DNA from: Nocardia arthritidis
Lineage (GTDB): Bacteria; Actinomycetota; Actinomycetes; Mycobacteriales; Mycobacteriaceae
Direction of reading: 5' to 3'
NCBI RefSeq assembly: GCF_011801145.1
Contig: NZ_CP046172.1
Location: 4,774,001 to 4,838,000, forward strand
Length of the DNA: 64,000 nucleotides
In this document: positions 1-8,989 of the stretch, one piece after another
How positions within the stretch are numbered: the stretch's first letter is position 1
Layout: every line of letters begins with the position of its first letter
Translations under genes and position numbers: made by a program
The notes under the pieces: model-generated
What the model saw: only the letters and a program-made list of their open reading frames with translations
The model's database searches: none
Told to the model about the DNA's origin: nothing

Positions 1-225
1 GGTCGGGAACGGGAATTCCTCCGGTACGCCAACCTCGCAGACCCGGAGGAGAACGCCATGGACAATCTGGTGTGCATCGACTGCTGGCGCCGGGACAATC
101 TCACCTTCGCGCAACGCCTCGACCCCGCCTACATCACCCCCGGCCCCGTCTACCGGTGCCCGACGCATCGCGCGCTGCACGACGATCCGCGCGGCGATAT
201 CGGACCCGAACCCCAGGCCGCCTGA
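1..225 (+). CDS. Unknown protein, C-terminal fragment (gene enters from the left edge)
   Basis: The first reading frame is open from base 1 to a TGA at 223-225 and gives the last 74 residues of a protein. It carries a CIDC pair about residue 25 and a later CPTHRALH segment, so a small Cys2-Cys/His metal site is possible. I do not recognise the family. An internal ATG at 58 could start a short product, but the open frame upstream of it favours a partial gene. The next gene is convergent. Confidence 0.5.
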   Translation, partial: GREREFLRYANLADPEENAMDNLVCIDCWRRDNLTFAQRLDPAYITPGPVYRCPTHRALHDDPRGDIGPEPQAA

Positions 226-277
226 ATTCCGGAACCGGCTTGCCGCGACGCCGATCCACCACCGCGGCAAGCCGTTT

Positions 278-1708
278 CTAGACCAGGGCCAATGTGTCGA
301 ACCGGTGCGCGTCCCAGAGGCGGCGCGAACGCTCCTCGGGATACGGGCCGGTCGTCGGTTCGGTGTCGTAGACGCGGGTGATCCGGGTTTCCGGATCGTA
401 GGGCGCCCAGCCGGGATCGCCGGTGGCCGCGAAAGTCAGCCAGTCCGTGCGCATTCGGTGGGCGACGCCGGTGATCTCGGCGGCCGCGTTCGGCAGTGCC
501 GATGGATGGGCGCGCACCTCGTCGGCGCCGAGTGTGCCGAAGACGAGCAGGACGTCGAGGCTGTGCGAGGCGCCCTGCTCGCGATGGAAAGCCCAGCACA
601 GTTCGTAGAGCCGCGCGCGCCCGCCCGCGGCCCGCGCGAGATGCAGGGTCGGCATCCGGAACAGCCAGTCGGCGTTCACCAGTTCGTACAGTTGCCGGGG
701 CGTGGCCTCGGGATACGCGGCACGGTAATCGCCGGTGGCCGGTGTCAGGCGTTCGAGTGCGGCGGTGATCTGCTCGTCGGTCGGTTCGCCGACGAAGAGA
801 CGGTATTCGTCACGGGTGTGCCCGATGAGCAGGTCGACGTCGTGGGCGGCGCCTTCGGTGAGTGCGTGCCACGGCGCCCGCGGCAGCACTTCCCCGTCGA
901 CGACGGGGGAGAACGGTGTCGGGGTCAACGCCATCGGACCCCAGGAGTCGACGAATTCCGGCATCCTGTCGAGGATCGCGTCCGTCGCGGCGATCAGCGG
1001 GCCCGGCGGGATCCGCGCGAGCTCGGCCACCGTCGCGCGCACACCGAGCCGCGCGGCGATCGCCGCCGAAATGGTCGCGGCCAACCGCGGGGAGAAATAG
1101 GTGCCGGGCAGGCTCTGCACGATCGCGCGCCGGAACAGCCCGGCCGCCATCGGCATGGCGAGCAGTGCGGCGAGGCATCCCGCGCCCGCGGACTGGCCGA
1201 ATACGGTGACATTGCCCGGATCGCCGCCGAAGGCCGCGATATTGTCGCGCACCCAGCGCAAAGCGGCGGCCTGGTCGAGTATGCCTCGGTTGTCCGGGGC
1301 TCCGGCGATATGGGCGAACCCTTCGGCGCCGGTGCGATAGTTCATGCTCACCAGCACCGCACCGGATGCGGCGAGCGTCGCACCGTCGAAGTGCGGATTA
1401 CCCGAGATGCCTTCGAGATACCTGCCGCCGTGTATCCACACCAGCACCGGCAGCCCGGCCGCGCCCGGCTCCGGTGACCAGATGTTGACCGTCAAACAGT
1501 CGCCGCCCGATACCGAACCCGCTTGGGGGACAGGCGGACCGAACTCGAGCGCGTCGCGGACACCGTCCCACGGCAGCACCGGGGCGGGCGCCGCGAACCG
1601 TAGCGCGCCGAACGGCGGCCGGGCATAAGGGATTCCACGGAAGACCGCGACGGTGTTCTCCCACCGGCCGCGCACGATCCCGGCGGCCGTGCGGATTTCG
1701 ATACTCAT
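278..1708 (-). CDS. Type B carboxylesterase / lipase family protein
   Basis: A 476-residue serine hydrolase that would cleave carboxylic esters. The nucleophile elbow GQSAG is visible with Ser173, preceded by the oxyanion-hole block WIHGG near residue 91 and the family signature DNRGILDQ near 139. The acid is probably in GHTRDEYR and the base in GASHSLD near the C-terminus. Length fits bacterial type B esterases. No signal peptide is seen, so it is probably cytoplasmic. Its start faces the MFS gene across about 200 bases; no functional link is evident. The substrate cannot be read from sequence. Confidence 0.85.
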   Translation of the reverse strand: MSIEIRTAAGIVRGRWENTVAVFRGIPYARPPFGALRFAAPAPVLPWDGVRDALEFGPPVPQAGSVSGGDCLTVNIWSPEPGAAGLPVLVWIHGGRYLEGISGNPHFDGATLAASGAVLVSMNYRTGAEGFAHIAGAPDNRGILDQAAALRWVRDNIAAFGGDPGNVTVFGQSAGAGCLAALLAMPMAAGLFRRAIVQSLPGTYFSPRLAATISAAIAARLGVRATVAELARIPPGPLIAATDAILDRMPEFVDSWGPMALTPTPFSPVVDGEVLPRAPWHALTEGAAHDVDLLIGHTRDEYRLFVGEPTDEQITAALERLTPATGDYRAAYPEATPRQLYELVNADWLFRMPTLHLARAAGGRARLYELCWAFHREQGASHSLDVLLVFGTLGADEVRAHPSALPNAAAEITGVAHRMRTDWLTFAATGDPGWAPYDPETRITRVYDTEPTTGPYPEERSRRLWDAHRFDTLALV

Positions 1709-1890
1709 CCGGCCTGCTTATCAGAGGAACCCCGGGTACTCACAGCCTGAATCCGGACCCGAGTGGCACCGCCGAGTCCGGTACTCGAGCCGTTCGGGTC
1801 GGTGACCGGGCGGGAGATACGCTGCCGTAGCGGCTTTCCCGCACCGATGCGCATATGTGGTTCGCCTCACAGGCCGAAAGCCATTGACCG

Positions 1891-1904
1891 TCACATTAAT
1901 GTGA
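1891..1904. promoter_or_regulatory. Perfect 14-bp palindrome, candidate operator of the MFS gene
   Basis: TCACATTAATGTGA is a perfect inverted repeat ending 18 bases before the ATG of the MFS exporter. Its symmetry and position suit a dimeric repressor site. No regulator gene is adjacent, so the cognate protein is unknown. Confidence 0.5.
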
Positions 1905-1922
1905 GGGTTCCAGCATACGAGC

Positions 1923-3137
1923 ATGGTGAATCGAACATCTGGCAAGAGTGCCGCCGCGGTCGTGAAAGATGAACCGCGCCTACCGCTTTCGGCATTGCTC
2001 GCGTTGACGACAGCCGCCTTCCTCACGGTGCTCACCGAGGCCCTGCCCGCCGGTGTGCTGCCGGATATGAGCGCGGGCCTGCACGTCAGCGAGTCGGCGA
2101 CGGGACAGCTGGTCACCGTCTACGCGATCGGGACGGCGCTGACGACGATTCCGCTGTCCATCGCGACGGCGGCGTGGCGGCGCAAGCGCCTGCTGCTGAC
2201 CGGCGTGATCGGGTTCCTGGTGGCGAATACCGTTACGGCGGTGTCGCTGAACTACGGGCTGACGCTCGCCGGGCGCTTCGTCGCCGGTATCGCGGCGGGC
2301 GTCGTGTGGGGGCTGCTGGCCGGGTATGCCATCCGGTTGACTCCGGAGGCCTTGCGGGGCAAGGGAATCGCGATCGTCATGGCCGGAATTCCGCTGGCCC
2401 TTTCCCTGGGCATCCCGGCGGGCACCTTCCTGGGTGACGCGGTGGGCTGGCAGATCACCTTCGGTGTGATGTCGGTGCTCGCGGTGCTGCTGGTCGGCTG
2501 GATCATCGTATCCGTCCCGGATTTTCCGGGTCAGCGGGCGGGCAGGATTTCGCTGCTCGCGACCGCGAAGACGCCCGGTGTCGGGCCGGTGCTGTTCGTC
2601 ACCCTGACCTTCGTGCTGGCGCACAACATCCTCTACACCTACGTGGCGACCTTCCTGACGGAAGTCGACCTGGGCGACCGGGTGGACGCGGTGCTGCTGG
2701 TCTTCGGTATCGCCTCGATGGTCAGCATCTGGTTCACCGGCGCGCACATCGATCGGCGGCTGCGCGGATTGACCATCGCCGCAACGATTCTCGTCGCCGT
2801 CGCGGTGGCGGCGCTGGCCGTGCTGTCCGGGAGCGCGGCGCTCGTATTCGTCGCGGCGACGCTGTGGGGACTCGGCTGGGGCGGCGCGCCGACCCTGCTG
2901 CAAACCGCCGTCGCCATCGCCGGCGGCGAGGCCGCCGACACCGCGCAGGCCATGCTGGTCACGCTGTGGAATGTGGCGATGGCGGGCGGCGGCATCGTCG
3001 GCGGTGTGCTGCTGGATCTGTTCGGGCCCCGGGTCTTCCCGTGGAGCGTGCTGATACTGCTCGTCCCGACGCTGGCGGTGGTCGTCGCGGCCCGCGCGCA
3101 CGGGTTCTTGGGACATTCGACCGCGAGCGCCGAATAG
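1923..3137 (+). CDS. MFS exporter (DHA1 / AraJ-Cmx-like)
   Basis: A 404-residue membrane transporter with about 12 predicted helices. The N-terminal stretch LTEALPAGVLPDMSAGL followed by a VTVYAIGTAL helix is typical of the drug:proton antiporter group that includes AraJ and chloramphenicol exporters. The charged loop RRKRLLL after helix 2 matches the MFS signature region. It probably exports a small hydrophobic compound or sugar. No clear Shine-Dalgarno site precedes ATG 1923; an in-frame GTG at 1962 is an alternative start. The perfect palindrome just upstream suggests repressor control. The next gene is convergent. Confidence 0.85.
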   Translation: MVNRTSGKSAAAVVKDEPRLPLSALLALTTAAFLTVLTEALPAGVLPDMSAGLHVSESATGQLVTVYAIGTALTTIPLSIATAAWRRKRLLLTGVIGFLVANTVTAVSLNYGLTLAGRFVAGIAAGVVWGLLAGYAIRLTPEALRGKGIAIVMAGIPLALSLGIPAGTFLGDAVGWQITFGVMSVLAVLLVGWIIVSVPDFPGQRAGRISLLATAKTPGVGPVLFVTLTFVLAHNILYTYVATFLTEVDLGDRVDAVLLVFGIASMVSIWFTGAHIDRRLRGLTIAATILVAVAVAALAVLSGSAALVFVAATLWGLGWGGAPTLLQTAVAIAGGEAADTAQAMLVTLWNVAMAGGGIVGGVLLDLFGPRVFPWSVLILLVPTLAVVVAARAHGFLGHSTASAE

Positions 3138-3265
3138 GGTTGGCGATTAAGCAGATTCAGCTCGCCGCGCGGTTGCCGGGTGATGCACCACACCACGATG
3201 CGGTCGCCGAGATCTCTTTCGACGATGCCGAGAATGCGGTGCCGCCGCATGGCGATTCGGTCCGG

Positions 3266-4126
3266 TCAGTAACCGCTGGCCGCGTTGATCCGCGACGGCC
3301 AGTAACGCTCGCCCGGGGCCGGTTCGTATGCGGCCCAGCGCGCCGGATTTCCCTTCGGATGATCGCCGAGCACGGTGACGCGCCTGCCGACGCGACGTTC
3401 GGCGTAATCGTTGACCGCGTAATGCTGGGTCACCCGGTTGTCCCAGATCGCCACCGCGCCGGGCCGCCAGCGAAAACGGCAGCAGAATTGCGGACTCTCC
3501 GAGAATTCGATCAACTGCTGCAGCAGCGCATCGCTTTCGTTACGGCTCAATTGCGGAATATGCGATGTGAACAATCGATTGGCGTACAGCGAGCGCCGCC
3601 CGGTTTCCGGATGCTCCCGGACCAGTGGATGTTCGGCCGAGGAGGAGTATCCGGTGGCCGGTACGGTGACCTGATGGACCGCCGTCAAACCGTCCACCAA
3701 TTCCCGAATGGGTGTGGAAAGTTGCTCGTAGACGAGATATTGATTGGTCCACATGGTGTCGCCGCCGCGGGGCGGGCAGGTGATCAACTGCAGAATCGAG
3801 ACGATCGGCGGGCTCGGTTGGAAGGTCATATCGGTATGCCAGCAGTCGACTTTCCCGCCCTTATCCGATTCGATGAGGACCACCTCCGGGTGATCGTCGA
3901 GTTTCGGCAGGTAGGGATGTATTTCGACCTCGCCGAAGCGGCGCCCGAACGCGACGTGCGCCGCCGGCGGCAAATCACCCTGATCCGGAAAGAACAGCAC
4001 CAGATGTTCCAGTAGCAACGCGTGCACGGTGGCGAATTCCGAATCGGTGATGGTGGCCAGATCGATCCCTCTGACCTCGGCGCCCAGCGCGCCGGATACG
4101 GGCGTTACATCGATATCCGCGGTCAC
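3266..4126 (-). CDS. TauD/TfdA-family 2-oxoglutarate Fe(II) dioxygenase
   Basis: A 286-residue non-haem iron dioxygenase that would couple 2-oxoglutarate decarboxylation to substrate oxidation. The iron ligands are visible as WHTD (His97, Asp99) and the distal His in VTQHYAVND (His235), followed by basic residues for 2-oxoglutarate (RRVGRR, about 244-249). I chose GTG 4126 because AGAGGAGG lies 4-5 bases upstream and the product then begins at [11 protein letters not shown], the usual family start; the longer frame to 4198 adds 24 atypical residues. It diverges from the terpenoid operon across an AT-rich 234-base gap, so it may be a tailoring oxygenase of that pathway, but it could equally be an independent sulfonate or lipid oxygenase. 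Confidence 0.85.
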   Translation of the reverse strand: MTADIDVTPVSGALGAEVRGIDLATITDSEFATVHALLLEHLVLFFPDQGDLPPAAHVAFGRRFGEVEIHPYLPKLDDHPEVVLIESDKGGKVDCWHTDMTFQPSPPIVSILQLITCPPRGGDTMWTNQYLVYEQLSTPIRELVDGLTAVHQVTVPATGYSSSAEHPLVREHPETGRRSLYANRLFTSHIPQLSRNESDALLQQLIEFSESPQFCCRFRWRPGAVAIWDNRVTQHYAVNDYAERRVGRRVTVLGDHPKGNPARWAAYEPAPGERYWPSRINAASGY

Positions 4127-4197
4127 GTTGCCTCCTCTGCCGCATTGTTCTCGATATGGTACGGCCGCCACCGCGGGCCATCGGCTCGAATCGGACA

Positions 4198-4262
4198 TAA
4201 TTTTCCCATCATTTTCCTGCCGTCATATAATTGATCGATAATTTTCGTGTCAATTGTGACGG
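4198..4262. promoter_or_regulatory. AT-rich divergent promoter region of the terpenoid cluster
   Basis: The gap between the divergent dioxygenase and aminotransferase genes holds a conspicuously AT-rich stretch in an otherwise very GC-rich window. It includes a small inverted repeat, GTCA-ATTG-TGAC, at 4249-4260. Both transcription units probably start here. No convincing -35/-10 pair could be assigned. Confidence 0.4.
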
Positions 4263-4360
4263 TTTCGATCGTGTGGGTCATCGGCCGGTCATAAACTTCG
4301 ATCCGGAAGCTTTGCGGCGGGAAACGGGAATGCCGCGGGCGGGACGGAGGGCAGCCGATT

Positions 4361-5386
4361 ATGCCGATCTCGCGAAATTCGGATGATTACCACGACTTAT
4401 CGATGAATACCGTGGCTTTTCGCCCGGCCGGCTCGGTGGTCGCCGCGGTGGCGCGGACGGCCGCATATGCGAACGAATATCCGGATATGGCGGCCGCCGA
4501 ACTCACCGCGGCGGTGGCGCGGTGGCTCGGCGTGCCCAGCGGATACCTGACGTTCGGGCCCGGTTCGGCGGCGCTGTGCCAGATCGCGCTGCTCGCCTGG
4601 TGCGGACCCGGCGCCGAGGTCGTTCACCAGTGGCCGTCGTTCGAGGCGTATCCGATGATGATCGAGCAGGTGCACGCGACATCGGTGGCCGTCGCACTGC
4701 GGGACACCGAGACCGATATCGGCGATATCGCCGCCGCGGTGACCGACCGGACCCGAATGGTGTTGCTGTGCAATCCGAACAACCCGACCGGCGCGGTGCT
4801 GCGGCAGGACCGCATCCGGCGGCTGCTGAGCCTGCTGCCCGAACACGTCACGGTGCTCGTCGACGAGGCATACCGCGATTTCGTCCTGTCGCCCGGGTAT
4901 CGCGACGCCGTCGAGATCGTCGCCGACGATCCGAGAGTCGCTGTGCTACGGACGTTTTCGAAATCCTTCGGGCTGGCCGGACTGCGCGTCGGCTACCTGA
5001 TCGCGCAGCCGGTGCTGACGGCGAAGCTGGCGGCGGCGCGGATGTTCTTCGCGGTGAGCGCGCCCGCCCAGGCCGCGGCGGTGGCCGCGGTCGAGCGGGT
5101 GGCGGAGATGCGGGAGCGCTGCGCCGCCGTCGGCGCCGAACGGGCCAGGCTGCGTGGGCTGCTGCGTGAGCAGGGGTGGGCGGTTCCGTTGAGCCACGCC
5201 AACTTCCTGTGGCTGCCCACCCCGCAGGCCACCGAATTCGCCGGTCACTGCGCGGAATACGGTGTCGCGGTGCGGGCCTGGCCGGGACGCGGGGTGCGGG
5301 TCACCGTCGGCGCTCCCGCATCGAATGACGTATTCGCCGGGCTCGCAGCTGAATTCATCGCACTACCGCGGGCGGTGGCGCGATGA
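4361..5386 (+). CDS. HisC-like PLP-dependent aminotransferase (class I/II), first gene of terpenoid operon
   Basis: A 341-residue fold-type I aminotransferase of the histidinol-phosphate aminotransferase group. NPNNPTG is at 138-144, DEAYRDF begins at Asp169, the PLP lysine is Lys201 in FSKSFGLAG, and LRVGYL supplies the carboxylate-binding Arg209. It would move an amino group between an amino acid and an oxo acid or aldehyde. A GGAGGG site precedes ATG 4361. Its stop overlaps the next start (ATGA), so it is translated with the prenyl synthase. This suggests an amino-acid-derived or amino-bearing building block in the product rather than histidine synthesis. Codon 13 is a rare TTA. Confidence 0.85.
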   Translation: MPISRNSDDYHDLSMNTVAFRPAGSVVAAVARTAAYANEYPDMAAAELTAAVARWLGVPSGYLTFGPGSAALCQIALLAWCGPGAEVVHQWPSFEAYPMMIEQVHATSVAVALRDTETDIGDIAAAVTDRTRMVLLCNPNNPTGAVLRQDRIRRLLSLLPEHVTVLVDEAYRDFVLSPGYRDAVEIVADDPRVAVLRTFSKSFGLAGLRVGYLIAQPVLTAKLAAARMFFAVSAPAQAAAVAAVERVAEMRERCAAVGAERARLRGLLREQGWAVPLSHANFLWLPTPQATEFAGHCAEYGVAVRAWPGRGVRVTVGAPASNDVFAGLAAEFIALPRAVAR

Positions 5387-6372
5387 CATCGGGACAGATC
5401 ACCCCGCCCGCCGTCGACACCGTCGCCACGCTGCTGCGTGAACTCGTCGCGGCCTGGCCCGCCGGGCGCGGCCGGCTTTCGGATATGGCCCGCTACGCCG
5501 TGCTGCCCGCGGGCAAACTGCTGCGCCCCATCCTGGTGCTGGAGTCGGCGCGGGCGGTGGGCGCCGATCCCGTCGCGCTCGCGCCGGTCGCCGTCGCACT
5601 CGAATTCCTGCACGTGGCAACGCTTGTGCACGACGACATCATCGACGGCGACCAGCTGCGCCGCGGCAGGCCGACCGTACATGCCAGATACGGAAAGGGC
5701 GAGGCGATCGTGGCCGGCGACGCCCTGCTGCTGGGCACCTTCCTGGCCATCGCGGAGGGCGCTGAGAGCTTCCCGCCCGCCGCGGTGCTGAAGGCGGTGC
5801 GCATCGTCGCCGCCGCGGGCCTGCGACTGTGCGACGGCCAGGTCACCGAGGCCGAACTGACCGGCGATCTCGATTGCGGCATAACGCGATACCGCGCCAT
5901 GGCGGCGGCCAAGACCGGCGCGCTGTTCGAGGCGGCCTGCGGCGCTGGCGCGATACTCGGTGGCGGCAGCGAGGCACAGCAGGCCGCGCTGCGCGCCTAC
6001 GCCGCACATCTCGGCTGCGCCTTCCAGATGCGCGACGACCTGCTGCCGTACCTGGCCGACGACGCGCGGGTCGGGAAGAGCCGGATGAGCGATATCGCCA
6101 ACCGCAGACCCACCTTCCCGGTACTCGTCGCCGTCGAACTCGCCGACACCGAACAGCGTGCACGGCTGGAACTGATACTGAGCGGGCGGCTTTCGCCGGA
6201 TATCGCGCACATGCTGCTCGGCGAGGTGTTCACCGAAACCGGTGCGCTCACCGTCGCGGCCGAGCGGGTCGCCGCCGAGGCCGCCGCCGCGCGTGACTGC
6301 CTGCACGGCTTCGGCGCCCGCGGCGACCGGCTGGCCGCCCTCGCCGACGACACCATCGAGCGCACATGGTGA
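5383..6372 (+). CDS. Polyprenyl diphosphate synthase (IspB-like, long-chain type)
   Basis: A 329-residue trans-isoprenyl diphosphate synthase that condenses isopentenyl diphosphate onto an allylic primer. The first Asp-rich motif is DDIID at 84-88 within FLHVATLVHDDIIDGDQLRR, very like IspB-type enzymes. Ala and Thr at the -5 and -4 positions, in place of the aromatic residue of short-chain synthases, suggest C20 or longer. The second Asp-rich motif reads DDLLP (218-222), so its third Asp is Pro. The start overlaps the aminotransferase stop and the stop overlaps the UbiA start. It probably supplies the prenyl chain for the following UbiA protein. Confidence 0.88.
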   Translation: MTSGQITPPAVDTVATLLRELVAAWPAGRGRLSDMARYAVLPAGKLLRPILVLESARAVGADPVALAPVAVALEFLHVATLVHDDIIDGDQLRRGRPTVHARYGKGEAIVAGDALLLGTFLAIAEGAESFPPAAVLKAVRIVAAAGLRLCDGQVTEAELTGDLDCGITRYRAMAAAKTGALFEAACGAGAILGGGSEAQQAALRAYAAHLGCAFQMRDDLLPYLADDARVGKSRMSDIANRRPTFPVLVAVELADTEQRARLELILSGRLSPDIAHMLLGEVFTETGALTVAAERVAAEAAAARDCLHGFGARGDRLAALADDTIERTW

Positions 6373-7331
6373 GCATCGGCTCGCCCCGGAACTGGCTGGC
6401 GCACCTGGAAACCTGCCGGCCGTACACGCTGGCCTACCCGGGCCTGACCGGACTGGCGGGCGCCGCGCTGGCCGGTGCGCCGACGCCGGCGCAGTGGGTG
6501 ACGGCCTGGCTGGCGCCGACCCTGGTGTGGACCGGCGGCCTGTACCTGGGCGACTACTTCGATCGAGAGTTGGACGGTGTCGGTAAGCCGCATCGGCCGA
6601 TACCGTCCGGGCGGCTGGCGCCGCGCACCGCGGTGCTCACCGGAATATGTTGCGTGGCAGCGGCATTCGCCGCATCCGCACTGGTCGAGCCGCGGGCCGT
6701 CGCGATCGCGCTGGCCGGGGCGGCCGGGACCGTCGGCTACAGCAGAGTCCTGAAACGGCATGGGATTCTGGGGAATCTGGCCCGCGGAGCGCTCACCGGA
6801 CTGGTGCTCGTCTTCGCGGCGACCCTGGTACACGGGTGGCCCGCACCGCTCGTCCTGGGTTGGGCCGCCGTGTTCTGCCTGCAGGACACCGGATCCAATC
6901 TCGTCGGCACCGTTCGCGATATCGCTGGCGATCGAGCCTGCGGCTACCGCACCGTCTCGGTGGTATACGGCGGGGCGTTCGCGAACCGCTGCGCGGCAGC
7001 CTGTTTCGCGGCGGCGATGCTGGGGGCGCTCGCGCTGCACGGGATCTCGGCCGACCTCGGATCCGGGCTGCTGCTGGCCGCGATCTGCCTCGGGGTGCGC
7101 GCGTACGGGCCCGTACTCGGCTCCGGCCCGATCGATCCGCGAAAGGCGTTGCGGACCCACGAGATTCTTGTCGCCGAACGACTGGTGCTGGCCGCCGCGG
7201 TGGCCGCGAACGGCCTCGGCGGCCCGGCCACGCTGGGAATACTGGCCGCGGCGCTGGCGATCTCGCTGTCGACACAGCTGCTGCTGCGCGGACGTCACGA
7301 ATTCGGCAACGGCACAGTGGAGCTCGCATGA
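6366..7331 (+). CDS. UbiA-family membrane prenyltransferase
   Basis: A 321-residue integral membrane protein with about eight or nine hydrophobic helices. The first prenyl-diphosphate site reads GDYFDRELD (62-70), the family NDxxDxxxD with Asn replaced by Gly; the second is DIAGD (185-189). It would transfer the chain made by the preceding gene to an aromatic or other acceptor, although some UbiA proteins act as terpene cyclases. The start overlaps the synthase by seven bases and the stop overlaps the cyclase start (ATGA). No gene for an aromatic acceptor was found in the cluster. Confidence 0.88.
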   Translation: MVSIGSPRNWLAHLETCRPYTLAYPGLTGLAGAALAGAPTPAQWVTAWLAPTLVWTGGLYLGDYFDRELDGVGKPHRPIPSGRLAPRTAVLTGICCVAAAFAASALVEPRAVAIALAGAAGTVGYSRVLKRHGILGNLARGALTGLVLVFAATLVHGWPAPLVLGWAAVFCLQDTGSNLVGTVRDIAGDRACGYRTVSVVYGGAFANRCAAACFAAAMLGALALHGISADLGSGLLLAAICLGVRAYGPVLGSGPIDPRKALRTHEILVAERLVLAAAVAANGLGGPATLGILAAALAISLSTQLLLRGRHEFGNGTVELA

Positions 7332-8989
7332 CCGACGCCATCACCGATATCGATTCCGTCGTCGACGCGGGCGCGGCGGCGCTGTTCGCACAGCTGCGGC
7401 CCGACGGATACTTCACATTCGGCTCCGGCGCCGGTGCGACACTGGCCACCGCCGGCGCCACGCTGACACTGCACCTGCACGATCCGGTCGGCGCACGCGA
7501 ATACGTCGGCCGGGGATGCGCGCACCTGGCCGGTGCGCAAAACCCCGACGGCGGTTGGGGTTCGGTGCCCGGTCAGCCCAGCGAGGCGGTCACCACCGCG
7601 ATCGCCGCCGCCGTGCTGCACCTGGTGTCGACCGTCCACTACCGCGACGAAATAGCCTCGGGCCGTGCGGCATTGGCCCGGATGGGTGGCCTGGCGGGAA
7701 TCGCCGACCCGGCACTCGCCGCGGTCTGCGGGCGATTCCACGCGATGGCCGGATGGGTGCCCGAACAGTCGATCCGGGTGCCGCTGTGGGTATTCCTGCT
7801 GCCCGGACTGCGCCGCACCAGGATGTCGTTCCGTTCGGCGATCCTGGCGGCGACGGCGATCGCCCAAGCGCGCGGCAACCCGGCCGGCGGGTTGCGCAGG
7901 ATGGTGGACCGCGCCGCCGAACCGGCCGCACTGCGCCTGCTGTACCAGGTGCACGAGGACGAAGGGCGTACCGGCGAATTCGGCGCCGACGCATGGGCTG
8001 TCGCGATGACCGCCATCCCGCTGATCCGCTCGGGCACGGCGACGGACCTGGTCGCGGCCATGGCCGGATATCTGCGCCGCGCCGTCGCCGCCGACGGTTC
8101 CTGGCCGATCGTCGACATTCGGCTCACCTACACCGGATTCGCCGCCACCGGACTGTGCGACGCCGGGTACGGCGCCGATCCCCGGCTCACCCGCGTCGGG
8201 ACGGCGATCCGGGAAGCGCAACTGACACGGCCGTTCTCGATGCTGGACTGCCCGCCGGGCGGGTGGAGCTATTCGGGTCCGCGCGGCTGGCCGGTAACCC
8301 TGGAATCCGCCGAACTGCTCGCCGCGCTCGCGACACTGCCCGGCGCCGAACGGGATCCGGCACTGGCCGAGGGTCTGCGCTGGCTGGCGGGCCGACAGGA
8401 TCGGCGCGGATCGTGGAGCCTGTGGGTGCGCGATACCGCGCTACCCAACGACGGCCCATGCCCCTACCTCACCGCCCAAGCCGTCGACGCGCTGCTCGAC
8501 GGCGGTGTGCCCGTGGCGCATCGGCGGATCCGGCGCGCGGTGCGCTGGCTCACCGGGCAGCAGCGAGCCGACGGATCGTTCGACGCGCTCTGGTATCGCG
8601 GCGCGACGCCCGGCACCGCCGAGGTGCTCGGCGTGCTGGCGCGAGCCGGGCTGCCCGCAGCCGAACCCGCGGTCCGGCGTGCGACGGATTGGCTGCTGCG
8701 GCACCAACTTCCGGACGGCTCATGGGGTGACGGCGCGGCGGGCAGCGTCGAGGAGACCGCGTGGGCGCTGCGGGGCCTGCTGCGGGCGGGGGTCGCGTCG
8801 GCGGCGGTCGACCGCGCCGCCGACTGGCTCGCCGCGGCGCAACTACCCGATGGGCGATGGCCGGAGGCGCCGGTGAGCGCCTACATCCGGCACTGCGTGC
8901 ACTACCCGAACGGCGCGATCACCGCGGGCCTCGCGCTGCGGGCGCTGGCCGCCTACCGACGCGTAACTCACCAGGGAGCAGCGAAATGA
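7328..8989 (+). CDS. Oxidosqualene/squalene-hopene cyclase-like protein with altered catalytic block
   Basis: A 553-residue protein of the squalene cyclase alpha-barrel family, shorter than usual (about 630-730). QW-type repeats are seen as NPDGGWG near residue 71 and LPDGSWGDG in the last quarter. The segment GGWSYSGPRGWPVTLESAE matches the region that in oxidosqualene cyclases reads GGFSFS...GW.VSDCTAE, but DCTAE is LESAE here (residues 325-329): the catalytic Asp is Leu and the next position is Glu. I start it at ATG 7328, which overlaps the UbiA stop; the frame upstream is only an open shadow. It probably cyclises a prenylated, possibly epoxidised intermediate by an unusual acid, or is catalytically dead. 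Confidence 0.8.
   Translation: MTDAITDIDSVVDAGAAALFAQLRPDGYFTFGSGAGATLATAGATLTLHLHDPVGAREYVGRGCAHLAGAQNPDGGWGSVPGQPSEAVTTAIAAAVLHLVSTVHYRDEIASGRAALARMGGLAGIADPALAAVCGRFHAMAGWVPEQSIRVPLWVFLLPGLRRTRMSFRSAILAATAIAQARGNPAGGLRRMVDRAAEPAALRLLYQVHEDEGRTGEFGADAWAVAMTAIPLIRSGTATDLVAAMAGYLRRAVAADGSWPIVDIRLTYTGFAATGLCDAGYGADPRLTRVGTAIREAQLTRPFSMLDCPPGGWSYSGPRGWPVTLESAELLAALATLPGAERDPALAEGLRWLAGRQDRRGSWSLWVRDTALPNDGPCPYLTAQAVDALLDGGVPVAHRRIRRAVRWLTGQQRADGSFDALWYRGATPGTAEVLGVLARAGLPAAEPAVRRATDWLLRHQLPDGSWGDGAAGSVEETAWALRGLLRAGVASAAVDRAADWLAAAQLPDGRWPEAPVSAYIRHCVHYPNGAITAGLALRALAAYRRVTHQGAAK

Noticed and set aside
305..1477. 390-codon plus-strand frame opposite the carboxylesterase
   Set aside because: Antisense shadow; esterase motifs are clear on the minus strand.
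1980..3116. 378-codon minus-strand frame opposite the MFS exporter
   Set aside because: Gln/Arg/His-rich shadow with no plausible fold.
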